A program made the translations under genes and the position numbers. 64,000 bases of DNA from Planctomycetota bacterium (GTDB taxonomy: Bacteria; Planctomycetota; UBA1135), in assembly GCA_026421205.1 (NCBI GenBank), contig JAPKBM010000003.1, positions 1-64,000 of the forward strand, read 5' to 3'. This document shows, piece by piece, positions 1 to 7,819 of this stretch. Within the stretch, counting starts at the first letter, position 1. Each line of letters opens with the position of its first letter. Below the pieces are notes generated by a model, which searched no databases, was not told where the DNA came from, and saw only the letters and a list, made by a program, of their open reading frames with translations.

Positions 1-176
1 TTTTCTGATGACACCGAGCACAGTTCTTCATTGACCTTGGCCATGTTTTTTTGAAGATCCGCAATCAGGGCTTCCTTGGCATCCACACGAGCGAAAAAGT
101 TTCCAATTTCTGGGACGGCGGTCAGGCCAGCGATGAGGCCGAGGGCGGAAAGAGTGGCGAGGTAGGAATTATTCAC
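1..176 (-). CDS. Partial hypothetical membrane-associated or exported protein (5' end only)
   Basis: An open frame runs off the left edge from a GTG start and gives 58 residues. The N-terminus (VNNSYLATLSALGLIAGLTA) is hydrophobic and looks like a signal peptide or anchor. It is followed by a charged stretch rich in Ala, Lys and Glu that could be helical. It is divergent from ribBA. No clear Shine-Dalgarno precedes the GTG. The product is not recognised, and the call rests only on the open frame and the plausible signal sequence. Confidence 0.45.
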   Translation of the reverse strand, partial: MNNSYLATLSALGLIAGLTAVPEIGNFFARVDAKEALIADLQKNMAKVNEELCSVSSE

Positions 177-278
177 ATCTTTTCTTCGGCATTCCACCCC
201 GAACTCCTTGAGAGGGTAGAATGATTGCTTGCGGACGACCCGCGAAAAACCCAGAAAACCCCCATTAAACGCATAAAA

Positions 279-1523
279 ATGGTATTTTCCACTGTAGAAG
301 AGGCAGTTCAGGACATCCAAGATGGCCGCATGATTATCTTGGTCGACGATCCTCGTCGAGAGAATGAGGGGGATCTGGTCATGGCCGCGGAGGCCATTAC
401 TGCGGACGCCGTTAATTTCATGCGTAAAGAGGGAGGTGGACTCATTTGTCTCGCGATGAGCGGGGACATCTGTGACCAGTTGAATTTACGCCCGCAAGTC
501 ACGGAAAATACAGCACGCCTCGGGACCGCTTTTCTTGAGTCCATCGAAGCGCGGGAGGGGGTCACCACGGGGATCTCGACTGCCGACCGTGCGCATACCA
601 TCCAAACGGCGGTGAAAGCAGAGGCCAAACCTTTTGACTTGGCGCGTCCCGGACATGTTTTCCCTCTGAGGGCTCGCGATGGCGGAGTACTCGTTCGTCC
701 AGGCCAAACGGAAGGAAGCGTAGATTTGTCTCGATTGGCGGGCATGAGGCCGGCTGGCGTGATTTGCGAAATTATGAATGAGGACGGCACCATGGCAAGA
801 ATGCCGGATTTAGAGATTTACGCCGCCAAGCATCAACTGAAAATCCTGACTACGGAGGCACTGATTGAATACCGTCGGCGGAAGGAAAAGCTGGTCACGC
901 GGCGCGTTTCTGGTGTTCGTCTTCCTACTCAGTACGGGGAATTCAAAGTGCATCTTTATCATGCTTTGACGGACGACAAGGAGCATTTGGCCTTGACGTA
1001 CAACTGGAATCCATCTCCGGATGAATTGGCCGAGCCCTTCGCAAGAATTGAAGACTCTGTTGCGGTACGTGTGCATTCGGAATGCCTGACCGGAGACATC
1101 ATGGCTAGTCTTCGTTGTGACTGCGGGCCTCAGCTTCATGCGGCGATGGAGCAAATTAGCAAGGAAGGGAAAGGTGTGTTGCTGTATATACGCCAGGAAG
1201 GCCGAGGCATTGGGCTTGAGGCAAAATTACGGGCGTATCAGCTTCAGGATGAAGGCATGGATACGGTGCAGGCCAATGAAGAACTTGGTTTTCCACCGGA
1301 TATGCGGGAATATGGCGTGGGAGCCCAAATATTGCATGACTTAGGGGTGCGTACTATGAAGTTATTGACGAATAATCCGAAGAAATTGGCCGGCTTGAAA
1401 GGCTACGGCCTTAAAATTGACGAGCAAGTTCCGATTCAGATTGCCCCTCATGAACATAATGAGAACTATCTCCGAACGAAACGGGATAAACTCGGGCACT
1501 TTATGCCTCATCTGGACCATTGA
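279..1523 (+). CDS. ribBA: Bifunctional riboflavin biosynthesis protein RibBA (DHBP synthase / GTP cyclohydrolase II)
   Basis: The N-terminal half is 3,4-dihydroxy-2-butanone-4-phosphate synthase, which makes the four-carbon unit from ribulose 5-phosphate: RENEGD (residues 27-32), EGVTTGIS and GHVFPL are present. The C-terminal half is GTP cyclohydrolase II, the first step from GTP: zinc cysteines C269, C280 and C282, and QEGRGIGL. At 415 aa it has the usual length. I chose the ATG at 279 because family similarity begins there; an in-frame TTG at 225 with GAGGG upstream is an alternative and would add 18 residues. One oddity: the GHTEA motif of the synthase half reads GQTEG (Gln143 for His), and this His is a metal ligand in characterised enzymes. 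The cyclohydrolase half looks fully active. Confidence 0.93.
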   Translation: MVFSTVEEAVQDIQDGRMIILVDDPRRENEGDLVMAAEAITADAVNFMRKEGGGLICLAMSGDICDQLNLRPQVTENTARLGTAFLESIEAREGVTTGISTADRAHTIQTAVKAEAKPFDLARPGHVFPLRARDGGVLVRPGQTEGSVDLSRLAGMRPAGVICEIMNEDGTMARMPDLEIYAAKHQLKILTTEALIEYRRRKEKLVTRRVSGVRLPTQYGEFKVHLYHALTDDKEHLALTYNWNPSPDELAEPFARIEDSVAVRVHSECLTGDIMASLRCDCGPQLHAAMEQISKEGKGVLLYIRQEGRGIGLEAKLRAYQLQDEGMDTVQANEELGFPPDMREYGVGAQILHDLGVRTMKLLTNNPKKLAGLKGYGLKIDEQVPIQIAPHEHNENYLRTKRDKLGHFMPHLDH

Positions 1524-1530
1524 GCCAACA

Positions 1531-1559
1531 GGGGGGAACGAGTAGGCTTATTCCTCCCC
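1531..1559 (+). other. Imperfect hairpin between ribBA and the gspL-like gene
   Basis: GGGGGGAA pairs with TTCCTCCCC across a 12-nt loop with one bulged T. No T-tract follows, so it is not a standard intrinsic terminator. It ends just before the downstream ATG and could affect translation of the GspL-like gene or act as weak attenuation. It may also be chance. Confidence 0.25.
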
Positions 1560-1565
1560 ATTACC

Positions 1566-3398
1566 ATGCGCAGCCTCGGAATATCACTACGACCAGACGG
1601 TTTTGACTTTGCCCTGTGTGAGGGCAATGCAAAAAAGCATTCGCTCGCCGCTTCAGGTTCAGCAAACCTCTCTGAAAATCAAGCTACTCCCAAAGAACTT
1701 GGACAGCTTCTGGCCGCGGAATTGAAAAAACAAGGCACAGGGAAAATTGATCAAATCACATTGGTGTTGCCTTCTACGGGAACACTTTATCGGGAACTCA
1801 ACTTGCCCTTTTCGGAGCGCGCAAAGATTGAGCAAGTGCTGAAGTTTGAGGTGGAGTCAGAGCTCTACCACGTTGACATTGACGAAGTCATTTGTGATTT
1901 TTTAGAGCTTGACGATGAACGGGCTACGTCTACTTTGTTGGTTGCCGTTCAGCCCAAAAAGGGTGTTGGTCAAGCACTGGACGCTGCAAGCGGAGCCGGC
2001 TTAGATGTTTCTGTCGTTGACATGGACCTTTGCTCCATGGCTTCTTTGGCAACGCACTTGCCGTCGGCGGAAAACTTAGAGGACCCCGCAGGCTATCGGG
2101 CCGTATTGCATTTGGGGTCCATGACATCTTTGTTGTTGATTTATTCGGGAACCTCTTTGCGCACTGCACGTGCATTGCATTTAGGCTGGAGAGAACTTGC
2201 TCGTGATTTTGATGACTCTTCTCTGGAGGCCGCAGCAGAGGACATCCCGGAAATTGAAGCCGTTCCTATGGAAGGGACAGGAGAGGCGTCGGAGGTTGCG
2301 GAAGAAGCGCCGGCAGATGCCACGAGCGCGGAAGATGGAGACGAGGATGATGAAAAAACGACGGCTGATCCGGCACTAGGCCTTTTCGAAGCTGACGTGC
2401 GTTTGCCGTACACTTTGAGCTTGCAACAAGTTTTGGACGGCTCGGAGGACTCCGCAAAAGCAGCTTTCCTTCAGCGCATCGCTGGCGAAATTCATCGTAC
2501 TTTGCTTTCTGCGTCCATTCAGATTCAAGATGTTCACCTAACGGGCGCAGCTTTTCCGGGTTTGGCCGATGCCCTGACGAAGCGTTTGGATATTCCCGCC
2601 TCTTCATGGGATTTGTCCGCCGACGCCGTTGCATTTTCTGCATCGCTTCGCGGGCTTGATGTGAAGGGATGCTCTCCCATGAACATGCGGCAGGAGGAAT
2701 ATCGTTTTACTCAAGGTTTAGAGCGTATTGAGCGGCCTTTGACGTTTGCCTTGGTGGGGCTCATTGCATTTTTCTTGGTGGACGGCGTGAGTCATTTCCA
2801 GCAGGGTCGCGCGCGGATGAGAGACGCTGCAGCGTTGGATAACCCAGCGAGTTTGGTTTCTCTTGCCGTCGGTGAGATTGATCGTAATTTGAATAAGGAT
2901 TTGCCGGATAACCCACCGAAGGGTTGGCGTGTGAAAACAGATTTGAGTGCGTTTTCCCCAGAGCGTTACATGGCGGAATTGCGCTTGCGCGTGGCAAATT
3001 CAAAGCGCGCTCTTGATGAGGAAGTGGGAGCCGCTGGAGTGGCAATGCCGGAGTCTTCCTTGGATGCCTGGCGTTTGGTAATGAATGTGCTGGAAGAAGA
3101 GTTGGGTACGGACCAGGGACGTTGGATGGTCGAGAGAATTAAGTTGACGTCGGTCGACAAGAAGAGCAAAAAGTCATCGTCTCGTGTGGATGTTGACATC
3201 ACCCTTTCTGTCATGGGAGATGGATTGACGGCATCTCGGCGTATTGAATCTGTAAAAGCAGCTTTTAAACAAAAAGAATGGGTGACGGAGTCGCCCAGTA
3301 TTAAGGGCAGTTTGGAGCCCACGAAAAGCCAAGGTGGCATGACAGGTACAATTGCCATTCAAGTATCTACGCTGAAAGCAAAAGAGGTGGACGCATGA
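1566..3398 (+). CDS. GspL-like type II secretion / PilM-type actin-fold protein
   Basis: 610 aa. The N-terminal cytoplasmic part has the actin-like fold signature of GspL/PilM: LPSTGTLYRELNLPF followed by a KIEQVLKFEVE stretch. One hydrophobic segment lies at about residues 390-410 (LTFALVGLIAFFLVDG), then a periplasmic tail, which is the GspL layout (cytoplasmic actin fold, one TM, periplasmic domain). A very acidic low-complexity insertion (about residues 220-275, Glu/Asp/Ala rich) interrupts the cytoplasmic domain. The stop overlaps the start of the next gene, a GspM-like protein, and L-M is the conserved order in T2SS operons. No other gsp or pil genes lie in the window, so the pair is an orphan here. 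PilM/PilN fusion is the alternative reading. Confidence 0.72.
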   Translation: MRSLGISLRPDGFDFALCEGNAKKHSLAASGSANLSENQATPKELGQLLAAELKKQGTGKIDQITLVLPSTGTLYRELNLPFSERAKIEQVLKFEVESELYHVDIDEVICDFLELDDERATSTLLVAVQPKKGVGQALDAASGAGLDVSVVDMDLCSMASLATHLPSAENLEDPAGYRAVLHLGSMTSLLLIYSGTSLRTARALHLGWRELARDFDDSSLEAAAEDIPEIEAVPMEGTGEASEVAEEAPADATSAEDGDEDDEKTTADPALGLFEADVRLPYTLSLQQVLDGSEDSAKAAFLQRIAGEIHRTLLSASIQIQDVHLTGAAFPGLADALTKRLDIPASSWDLSADAVAFSASLRGLDVKGCSPMNMRQEEYRFTQGLERIERPLTFALVGLIAFFLVDGVSHFQQGRARMRDAAALDNPASLVSLAVGEIDRNLNKDLPDNPPKGWRVKTDLSAFSPERYMAELRLRVANSKRALDEEVGAAGVAMPESSLDAWRLVMNVLEEELGTDQGRWMVERIKLTSVDKKSKKSSSRVDVDITLSVMGDGLTASRRIESVKAAFKQKEWVTESPSIKGSLEPTKSQGGMTGTIAIQVSTLKAKEVDA

Positions 3399-3919
3399 GT
3401 AATAAACAGAAACTCTTCCTTTGGCTCTTGATTACCTTTGCCGCGGGTTTTGGCCGATATTGGGCGGCTGATTTTCATTCTCAATGGCAAGGCCTTCTTG
3501 ATAAGGGAAAGGATCAGTATGTTTCCGTTGCTGAAATGGCTCGGGAACTTCAGCAAAGACGCCAAGATTTAGCCGTCGGTGACGGTGACAATTTTTTACA
3601 GACTAAACTCCGAGAACTCGCATTCGATGTCAGCCTTGGAGATTTGAAAATCACAGAGGCTAACCCATCCGGTGGAAAGGGCTACGAAGACAATAAATTC
3701 ACGATTGGCTTTGCCCATGACCGTGGATATCGACGCTCTCAGTTGTCCGCCTTTTTGTACAACGTAGAAAGCCAATTGCCTCGGATGCGTACTGTCATTT
3801 TAGATGTGCAGGCTTCCGACGGCAGTAGCCGATCCCCAGAGCCTGGCGCAGAACGGCCGGACCAGTGGAAGATTTCAAAAATGGTATTGACACGTCGGTC
3901 GCCAAAGAAAGACAAGTAG
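3395..3919 (+). CDS. GspM/PilO-like inner-membrane assembly protein
   Basis: 174 aa. It has a short cytoplasmic N-terminus (MSNKQK), one transmembrane helix (about residues 7-25), a helical linker containing ELQQRRQD, and a small alpha/beta periplasmic domain. This is the shape of GspM and PilO, but sequence identity is too low to recognise directly; the call leans on architecture and on its position behind the GspL-like gene, with ATGA overlap. It presumably pairs with that protein through the periplasmic ferredoxin-like domains. It ends 8 bp before the convergent epimerase gene. Confidence 0.55.
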   Translation: MSNKQKLFLWLLITFAAGFGRYWAADFHSQWQGLLDKGKDQYVSVAEMARELQQRRQDLAVGDGDNFLQTKLRELAFDVSLGDLKITEANPSGGKGYEDNKFTIGFAHDRGYRRSQLSAFLYNVESQLPRMRTVILDVQASDGSSRSPEPGAERPDQWKISKMVLTRRSPKKDK

Positions 3920-3927
3920 CCTCGGTG

Positions 3928-4950
3928 CTACATCCACTTTCTAATCCATCGTAAGGCCCCTTCGTTCCAAGGAACGCGGTGCCCCATGCCCGCTTGCGGC
4001 AGTTTGTCTTTGTTTTCTTTGTACCAATCCCAAGTGGCTATCAATGTGCTGGCATTGGAATGCTTTGGCGTCCAGCCCAGTTTTTCTAATTTGTCCACAT
4101 TGACAAAAGAGTCTTGATCTGCCGTGGCGTAAATCCACTTGTAAAGTGGAGAGCAATGAAAGGTATCAAGGATGGCTAATATCGTCTTCGCGGGAAGTGC
4201 CGGGACCGGAAATACGCGACTCTCTGTTTTTGCATGTTGAAAAAGCTGGGTGAGGTCTTCTTCAACCGTTCCAAATTCTTTTGCCCCTACATTGAATGTT
4301 TGGTTGGCGTCGGCGGGTGGAGCATTGAGTACCACGGAAACGGCTTCCACCAAATCCTCTACGGCTAAGAGTTGGTATCGATTCTTTCCGCTGCCAAGTA
4401 CGGGAATGCGTCGGCCTTCGGCAATCCAATCGTAGAGGATTTGAAAAACCCCAAGGCGTTCTGCGCCGAGAAAAGTCTTTGGCCGAAGGATGGTGATGCA
4501 TTGTCCTTGGGCTCGCGCCTCTTCGCAAAGTTGCTCTGCTTGAATTTTACTTTCTCCGTATGGACCGACGCCAATGAGTTTGTCGGACTCATGCAACGGG
4601 TGGTGATCTGGAATTCCGTAAACAGCCGTGGAGGAGATATGGACGACATGGGGAACCCCAACGTTTTTTGCCGCTTGTAGAACCGTGCGAGTTCCTTCAA
4701 AATTGACGCTCCGAATTTCTTTTGGCTTCCAAAGTGGTAAGCCGGCCGCAGCGTGAATGACGGCGTCACAATTTTCCATGGAGCGTTGAACTGCCGAAAG
4801 GTCACGTACGTCGGCGACGACGGTTTCTATGGTGTCGGGCCATTCTTCTGGTGCAAAAGGCGTGATGTCGAGGAGTCGTTTCTCCTGCGGGAGGCCGTGC
4901 GCCAAATGAAACCCAAGAAAGCCTGCCCCGCCCGTAATAAGGACTCGCAT
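3928..4950 (-). CDS. NAD(P)-dependent epimerase/dehydratase (extended SDR)
   Basis: 340 aa. The N-terminal Rossmann motif is GGAGFLG, ISSTAVYG supplies the active-site Ser/Thr, and YGESK (Tyr131, Lys135) is the catalytic pair. These enzymes oxidise or epimerise nucleotide sugars or sterol-like substrates. The start is the ATG 7 nt after the UbiA stop; an upstream extension would overlap UbiA. It is the last gene of a three-gene minus-strand operon with a UbiA prenyltransferase and a squalene/phytoene-synthase relative, so the substrate may be a prenyl-linked sugar. That is inference. In the mycobacterial pathway a UbiA enzyme also precedes an epimerisation step (DprE1/DprE2), but those are not homologous to this protein. 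Confidence 0.85.
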   Translation of the reverse strand: MRVLITGGAGFLGFHLAHGLPQEKRLLDITPFAPEEWPDTIETVVADVRDLSAVQRSMENCDAVIHAAAGLPLWKPKEIRSVNFEGTRTVLQAAKNVGVPHVVHISSTAVYGIPDHHPLHESDKLIGVGPYGESKIQAEQLCEEARAQGQCITILRPKTFLGAERLGVFQILYDWIAEGRRIPVLGSGKNRYQLLAVEDLVEAVSVVLNAPPADANQTFNVGAKEFGTVEEDLTQLFQHAKTESRVFPVPALPAKTILAILDTFHCSPLYKWIYATADQDSFVNVDKLEKLGWTPKHSNASTLIATWDWYKENKDKLPQAGMGHRVPWNEGALRWIRKWM

Positions 4951-4957
4951 TTTTGGG

Positions 4958-5839
4958 TTAGAAATAAACGACCCAAGCAATCACGGCAAGGTATCCAAGG
5001 ACTGCGCCGAAAAGTGGAAAATCTGTTGTTAAGAGTTTTTCTGGACGCTGGCCCCGATCTTCTTGATAGACGAGCCAAAGGTAGCGCATGACGCCGTATA
5101 GAACAAAGGGCAGGGTCCAAACCATGCCAGGCTCTCCGGCCCGGGATTCTAGTTCTGGAGCTAAGGTGCCAAGGGCCCCAGGGAGCAATGTGTAAAGCGC
5201 ATAGGTGACCACGGTGGCGGAGGCCACGACTGAAATCATGATATCGGTCGCAGCATTGTCATAGGCCTCTAAAAGTGGACGTTGCTCTCCACGGCCGATT
5301 TGGGTGAGCTCTGCGCGTCGTTTGCAGAGCGCAAGAAAGAGTGCCAGCTGAACTCCGCAGGCTACAAGCCAAGGAGACAGAGGGACGTTTAAAACCCAGA
5401 CTCCGGCCAGAACACGAAGAAGGAAACCGGTTGCAATGCAAAACACATCCAAAATAACAATATGTTTTAATCGGTGGCAATAGAGGACTTGAAGGAAGAA
5501 ATAGCCACCAATTGCAGGCAAAAGTGCACGATATTGGAGCGACTGCAAAAATGCCAGAACGGCAAGGATTGCAATCATGGTGACAGCATTGCGTGGAGAG
5601 AGTTGTCCCGAAGCAATCGGTCGATGTCGTTTGATCGGATGCAGTAAATCCTTTTCCTTGTCGAGCAGGTCGTTGTAGAGATAAATAGCCGAGGAGGCGA
5701 GGCAGAAAGTTATAAAAGCGTGAAGAGCAAGGCCGACAGATTCCATGTTGCCGGCTTGACCACTGAAAGCAAGACCGGCAAAAACGGCAAGGTTTTTGAT
5801 CCACTGACGTGGCCGAAGGCTAGCGAGTGCAGGAGGCAT
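4958..5839 (-). CDS. UbiA-family prenyltransferase, decaprenyl-phosphate phosphoribosyltransferase-like
   Basis: 293 aa, polytopic. The beginning LRPRQWIKNLAVFAGL, the first aspartate motif NDLLDKEKD and the second region LKHIVILDVF with GFLLRVLAG are those of the UbiA subfamily typified by mycobacterial Rv3806c, which transfers phosphoribose to decaprenyl phosphate. ATG 5839 (MPPALASLRPRQ) was chosen: it lies 19 nt after the upstream stop and puts the conserved motif near the N-terminus. The longer frame adds residues that overlap the previous gene. It is the middle gene of the operon. Transfer of a prenyl group to another acceptor is possible. Confidence 0.83.
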   Translation of the reverse strand: MPPALASLRPRQWIKNLAVFAGLAFSGQAGNMESVGLALHAFITFCLASSAIYLYNDLLDKEKDLLHPIKRHRPIASGQLSPRNAVTMIAILAVLAFLQSLQYRALLPAIGGYFFLQVLYCHRLKHIVILDVFCIATGFLLRVLAGVWVLNVPLSPWLVACGVQLALFLALCKRRAELTQIGRGEQRPLLEAYDNAATDIMISVVASATVVTYALYTLLPGALGTLAPELESRAGEPGMVWTLPFVLYGVMRYLWLVYQEDRGQRPEKLLTTDFPLFGAVLGYLAVIAWVVYF

Positions 5840-5858
5840 GATGGAAAGGATACCGTGT

Positions 5859-6734
5859 TTAAGCTCGAACCGGCCACCAAGCGCGAACGGCGCATTGCCA
5901 GCGTTGCCATGAACTGAGTGTAGGAGGGTGTCGGAAAAAATCTTTTTGAAGATCTTGTACTTGCTCGAGTAAAAAGAGAGAGCGCAAGACCGTGGCGCGT
6001 AGCCCACGGGCAAGGCGGGCGCCGACTTCATTGCACACCGGCATTCCTGCAAGCAAGAGTTCTTGTGCCCATTGCGCCATTGCTTTTAAGTAAAGGGCAA
6101 TCTCTGGGGTTACGATTCCTTGGTGTAGGTCTTTCACGGTGGCCCCGGTTGCGTTTAAATCCTGTTGGGGGAGGTGGCAAACTCCTTGGGAAAGATGCGT
6201 CGGGAGGTCCGTAATCCACCGCACCAGGACTAAGCCACATGCCAAGTCTTCCATAGACTTTACAGCCGTTTGTTCTCCTTTTTGAGAAAGGGATAAAATG
6301 CAACGGGCCATGGCTCCGGCTCGAGGACGAACCCATTGGAGGACGTCTTCCTTTGTTTCGGGGAAAACGGGTGGAGGGGTCGGCATGAGCCGGACGAGGT
6401 CGCGAAGATCTTGGTGGTTTATTTCTCCTCCTGCGATGGAAGACCAGAGTGCAAGGAGAAGGGGACCGTCCGGTCTGCCCCGAAGTGTGGCCTCAAAGGA
6501 GGCTACAAATTCAGGGGAATTGAGGCGTGCTGGGCCTGCCGCGAGCGCCAATACGGGGTCGAGAGCGCGGAGGAGGCCTTTCGGCATGAGGACTGGGCCG
6601 GGATAGAGCTCACCCGCAGCCAGTCGAGCTTGGCGAGTAGCGTATTTCTGGGCGTGGCGAAGATTCAAAAAAGTGCTCCGAGGGTTGGAACTTGGGGTCT
6701 GCCCACTCAGAATAGAAGCCCTGACCTCTTCCAT
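5859..6734 (-). CDS. Squalene/phytoene synthase-like protein with degenerate active site
   Basis: About 291 aa. The second half resembles the HpnC/HpnD and phytoene-synthase region around the second aspartate motif: CGLVLVRWITDLPTHLSQG followed by VCHLPQQDL matches the family pattern LTNILRDVGEDARRGR.YLP..DL. However, the second motif DxxxD is D-L-P-T-H, and where the first DDxxD should be (after LMPKGLLRA) there is AAGPAR. Both metal-binding motifs are therefore damaged. The ATG has a good Shine-Dalgarno, AAGGAG 5 nt upstream, rare in this window. It heads the operon with UbiA and the epimerase. It may be a non-catalytic partner or have changed chemistry. The start ATG lies on the same CATG as the divergent kinase gene. 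Confidence 0.6.
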   Translation of the reverse strand: MEEVRASILSGQTPSSNPRSTFLNLRHAQKYATRQARLAAGELYPGPVLMPKGLLRALDPVLALAAGPARLNSPEFVASFEATLRGRPDGPLLLALWSSIAGGEINHQDLRDLVRLMPTPPPVFPETKEDVLQWVRPRAGAMARCILSLSQKGEQTAVKSMEDLACGLVLVRWITDLPTHLSQGVCHLPQQDLNATGATVKDLHQGIVTPEIALYLKAMAQWAQELLLAGMPVCNEVGARLARGLRATVLRSLFLLEQVQDLQKDFFRHPPTLSSWQRWQCAVRAWWPVRA

Positions 6735-7428
6735 GAAGACTCCTTCTTCCTCTCCTCCGCATGCAGACCCTGCCATGGTAGCGCATGACCTGAAAAACTT
6801 GCTCTCTGTCGTGCTTGGGCACGCAGAATTGCAAAGCGTGCATTTGGAAGAGTCTGGAGGAGATGCTGGGTTGTTAGAGAGTTTGAAAACGATTCATCTC
6901 TATGCGGGCCGCGCAACGTCGGTGTGCGAGGACTTATTAGCTTTGGCGGCGGGACAAGAGGGCACGTATCAGGAGTTTTCTTTGTCCTCCTTGGCAGCAA
7001 CTACGGCGGAGCTTTTTCATAATCGTTCCGGGTGTGATTTAGAAGTCATGCCAAGTGAAGCGGATGAGGTGGTTGTCATCGGTTCCCGAAACGCCATTGG
7101 CCGTGCGGTTCTCAACCTTGTGTGGAATGCGCTAGATGCCGTAGCGGATCAAACCGAAGGCTGGATTGGTCTTCGGTGGGGAGACTCCGACGGCACTCCT
7201 TGGTTAGAGGTATTAGATAATGGTCCTGGTCTTCCGGACGGAGAGTTGGGTGATTTCACCGACGCCTTTCGAAGCACTCGGGAAGGGGCTGCACCCCGAG
7301 GCTTAGGGCTGACATTGGCTTCCCTCGTGATGCAAGAGCAAGGGGGGGAATTGAAAGGCCGGAACCGTCAAAACGGCTCCGGCGCGGTGATGAGGCTGGA
7401 ATTTAGGAACGCTTCAAGGACTGCGTAA
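6733..7428 (+). CDS. Soluble histidine kinase (HisKA-like plus HATPase_c)
   Basis: About 231 aa with no sensor or membrane segment. The H-box AHDLKNLLSVV carries the likely phospho-accepting His about 15 residues from the N-terminus; the N-box is LNLVWNALDAV, then DNGPGLPDG (G1) and RGLGLTLASLV (G2). A response regulator is not encoded nearby. No Shine-Dalgarno precedes either ATG 6733 or ATG 6775, and an upstream GTG at 6673 would overlap the divergent gene by 62 bp. With ATG 6733 it overlaps the divergent start by 2 bp. It probably needs a partner protein for signal input. Confidence 0.8.
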   Translation: MKTPSSSPPHADPAMVAHDLKNLLSVVLGHAELQSVHLEESGGDAGLLESLKTIHLYAGRATSVCEDLLALAAGQEGTYQEFSLSSLAATTAELFHNRSGCDLEVMPSEADEVVVIGSRNAIGRAVLNLVWNALDAVADQTEGWIGLRWGDSDGTPWLEVLDNGPGLPDGELGDFTDAFRSTREGAAPRGLGLTLASLVMQEQGGELKGRNRQNGSGAVMRLEFRNASRTA

Positions 7429-7738
7429 TTCTTTTGAGTCCAAGCTCCATGCGCTTTATCCGTTTTTCTAGATTCTCTACGCGCTGGTTGAGGGAGCCTG
7501 GTTGCTGAAAATGGTCGCGTTGTGTCCTTGCGCTATTACGCTGCCTTTTGGCGCGCGCATTGCGCTCCACCTTTTTGCGGCTGCCCCTTTGAGCCTTTTT
7601 TTGCGTGCTGCGCTTGGCGCGACCTTTCTTCTCTTGGCAGGAAGGGCAACTTTGTTCTTGAGGACGAGCTTTTCGCTGGGCCCCTTGTTGAGGCAGGGCA
7701 GCGAGAGGGAAAAGGAGGACGAGGGAGCTAAGAATCAT
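7403..7738 (-). CDS. Small secreted, strongly basic hypothetical protein
   Basis: 111 aa. The N-terminus MILSSLVLLFPLAALPQQGA looks like a cleavable signal peptide. A CPSC motif and a long Lys/Arg-rich region (more than 20 basic residues) follow, and the C-terminal 40 residues (NQRVENLEKRIKRMELGLKR) can form a coiled coil. It overlaps the 3' end of the kinase gene by 26 bp tail to tail. No family is recognised. The signal peptide and the ordered composition argue for a real gene, but the frame is short and could be spurious. Confidence 0.5.
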   Translation of the reverse strand: MILSSLVLLFPLAALPQQGAQRKARPQEQSCPSCQEKKGRAKRSTQKKAQRGSRKKVERNARAKRQRNSARTQRDHFQQPGSLNQRVENLEKRIKRMELGLKRITQSLKRS

Positions 7739-7819
7739 GACCGAAGTACAACCCGGCCAATTCCTCTGGGTTTCGCAAAAAATAGTCTATGAGGCAAACG
7801 AAGAATTAACCTGTTTAGG

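Noticed and set aside
6673-6732. GTG-initiated N-terminal extension of the histidine kinase
   Set aside because: It would overlap the divergent gene by 62 bp and adds no recognisable domain.
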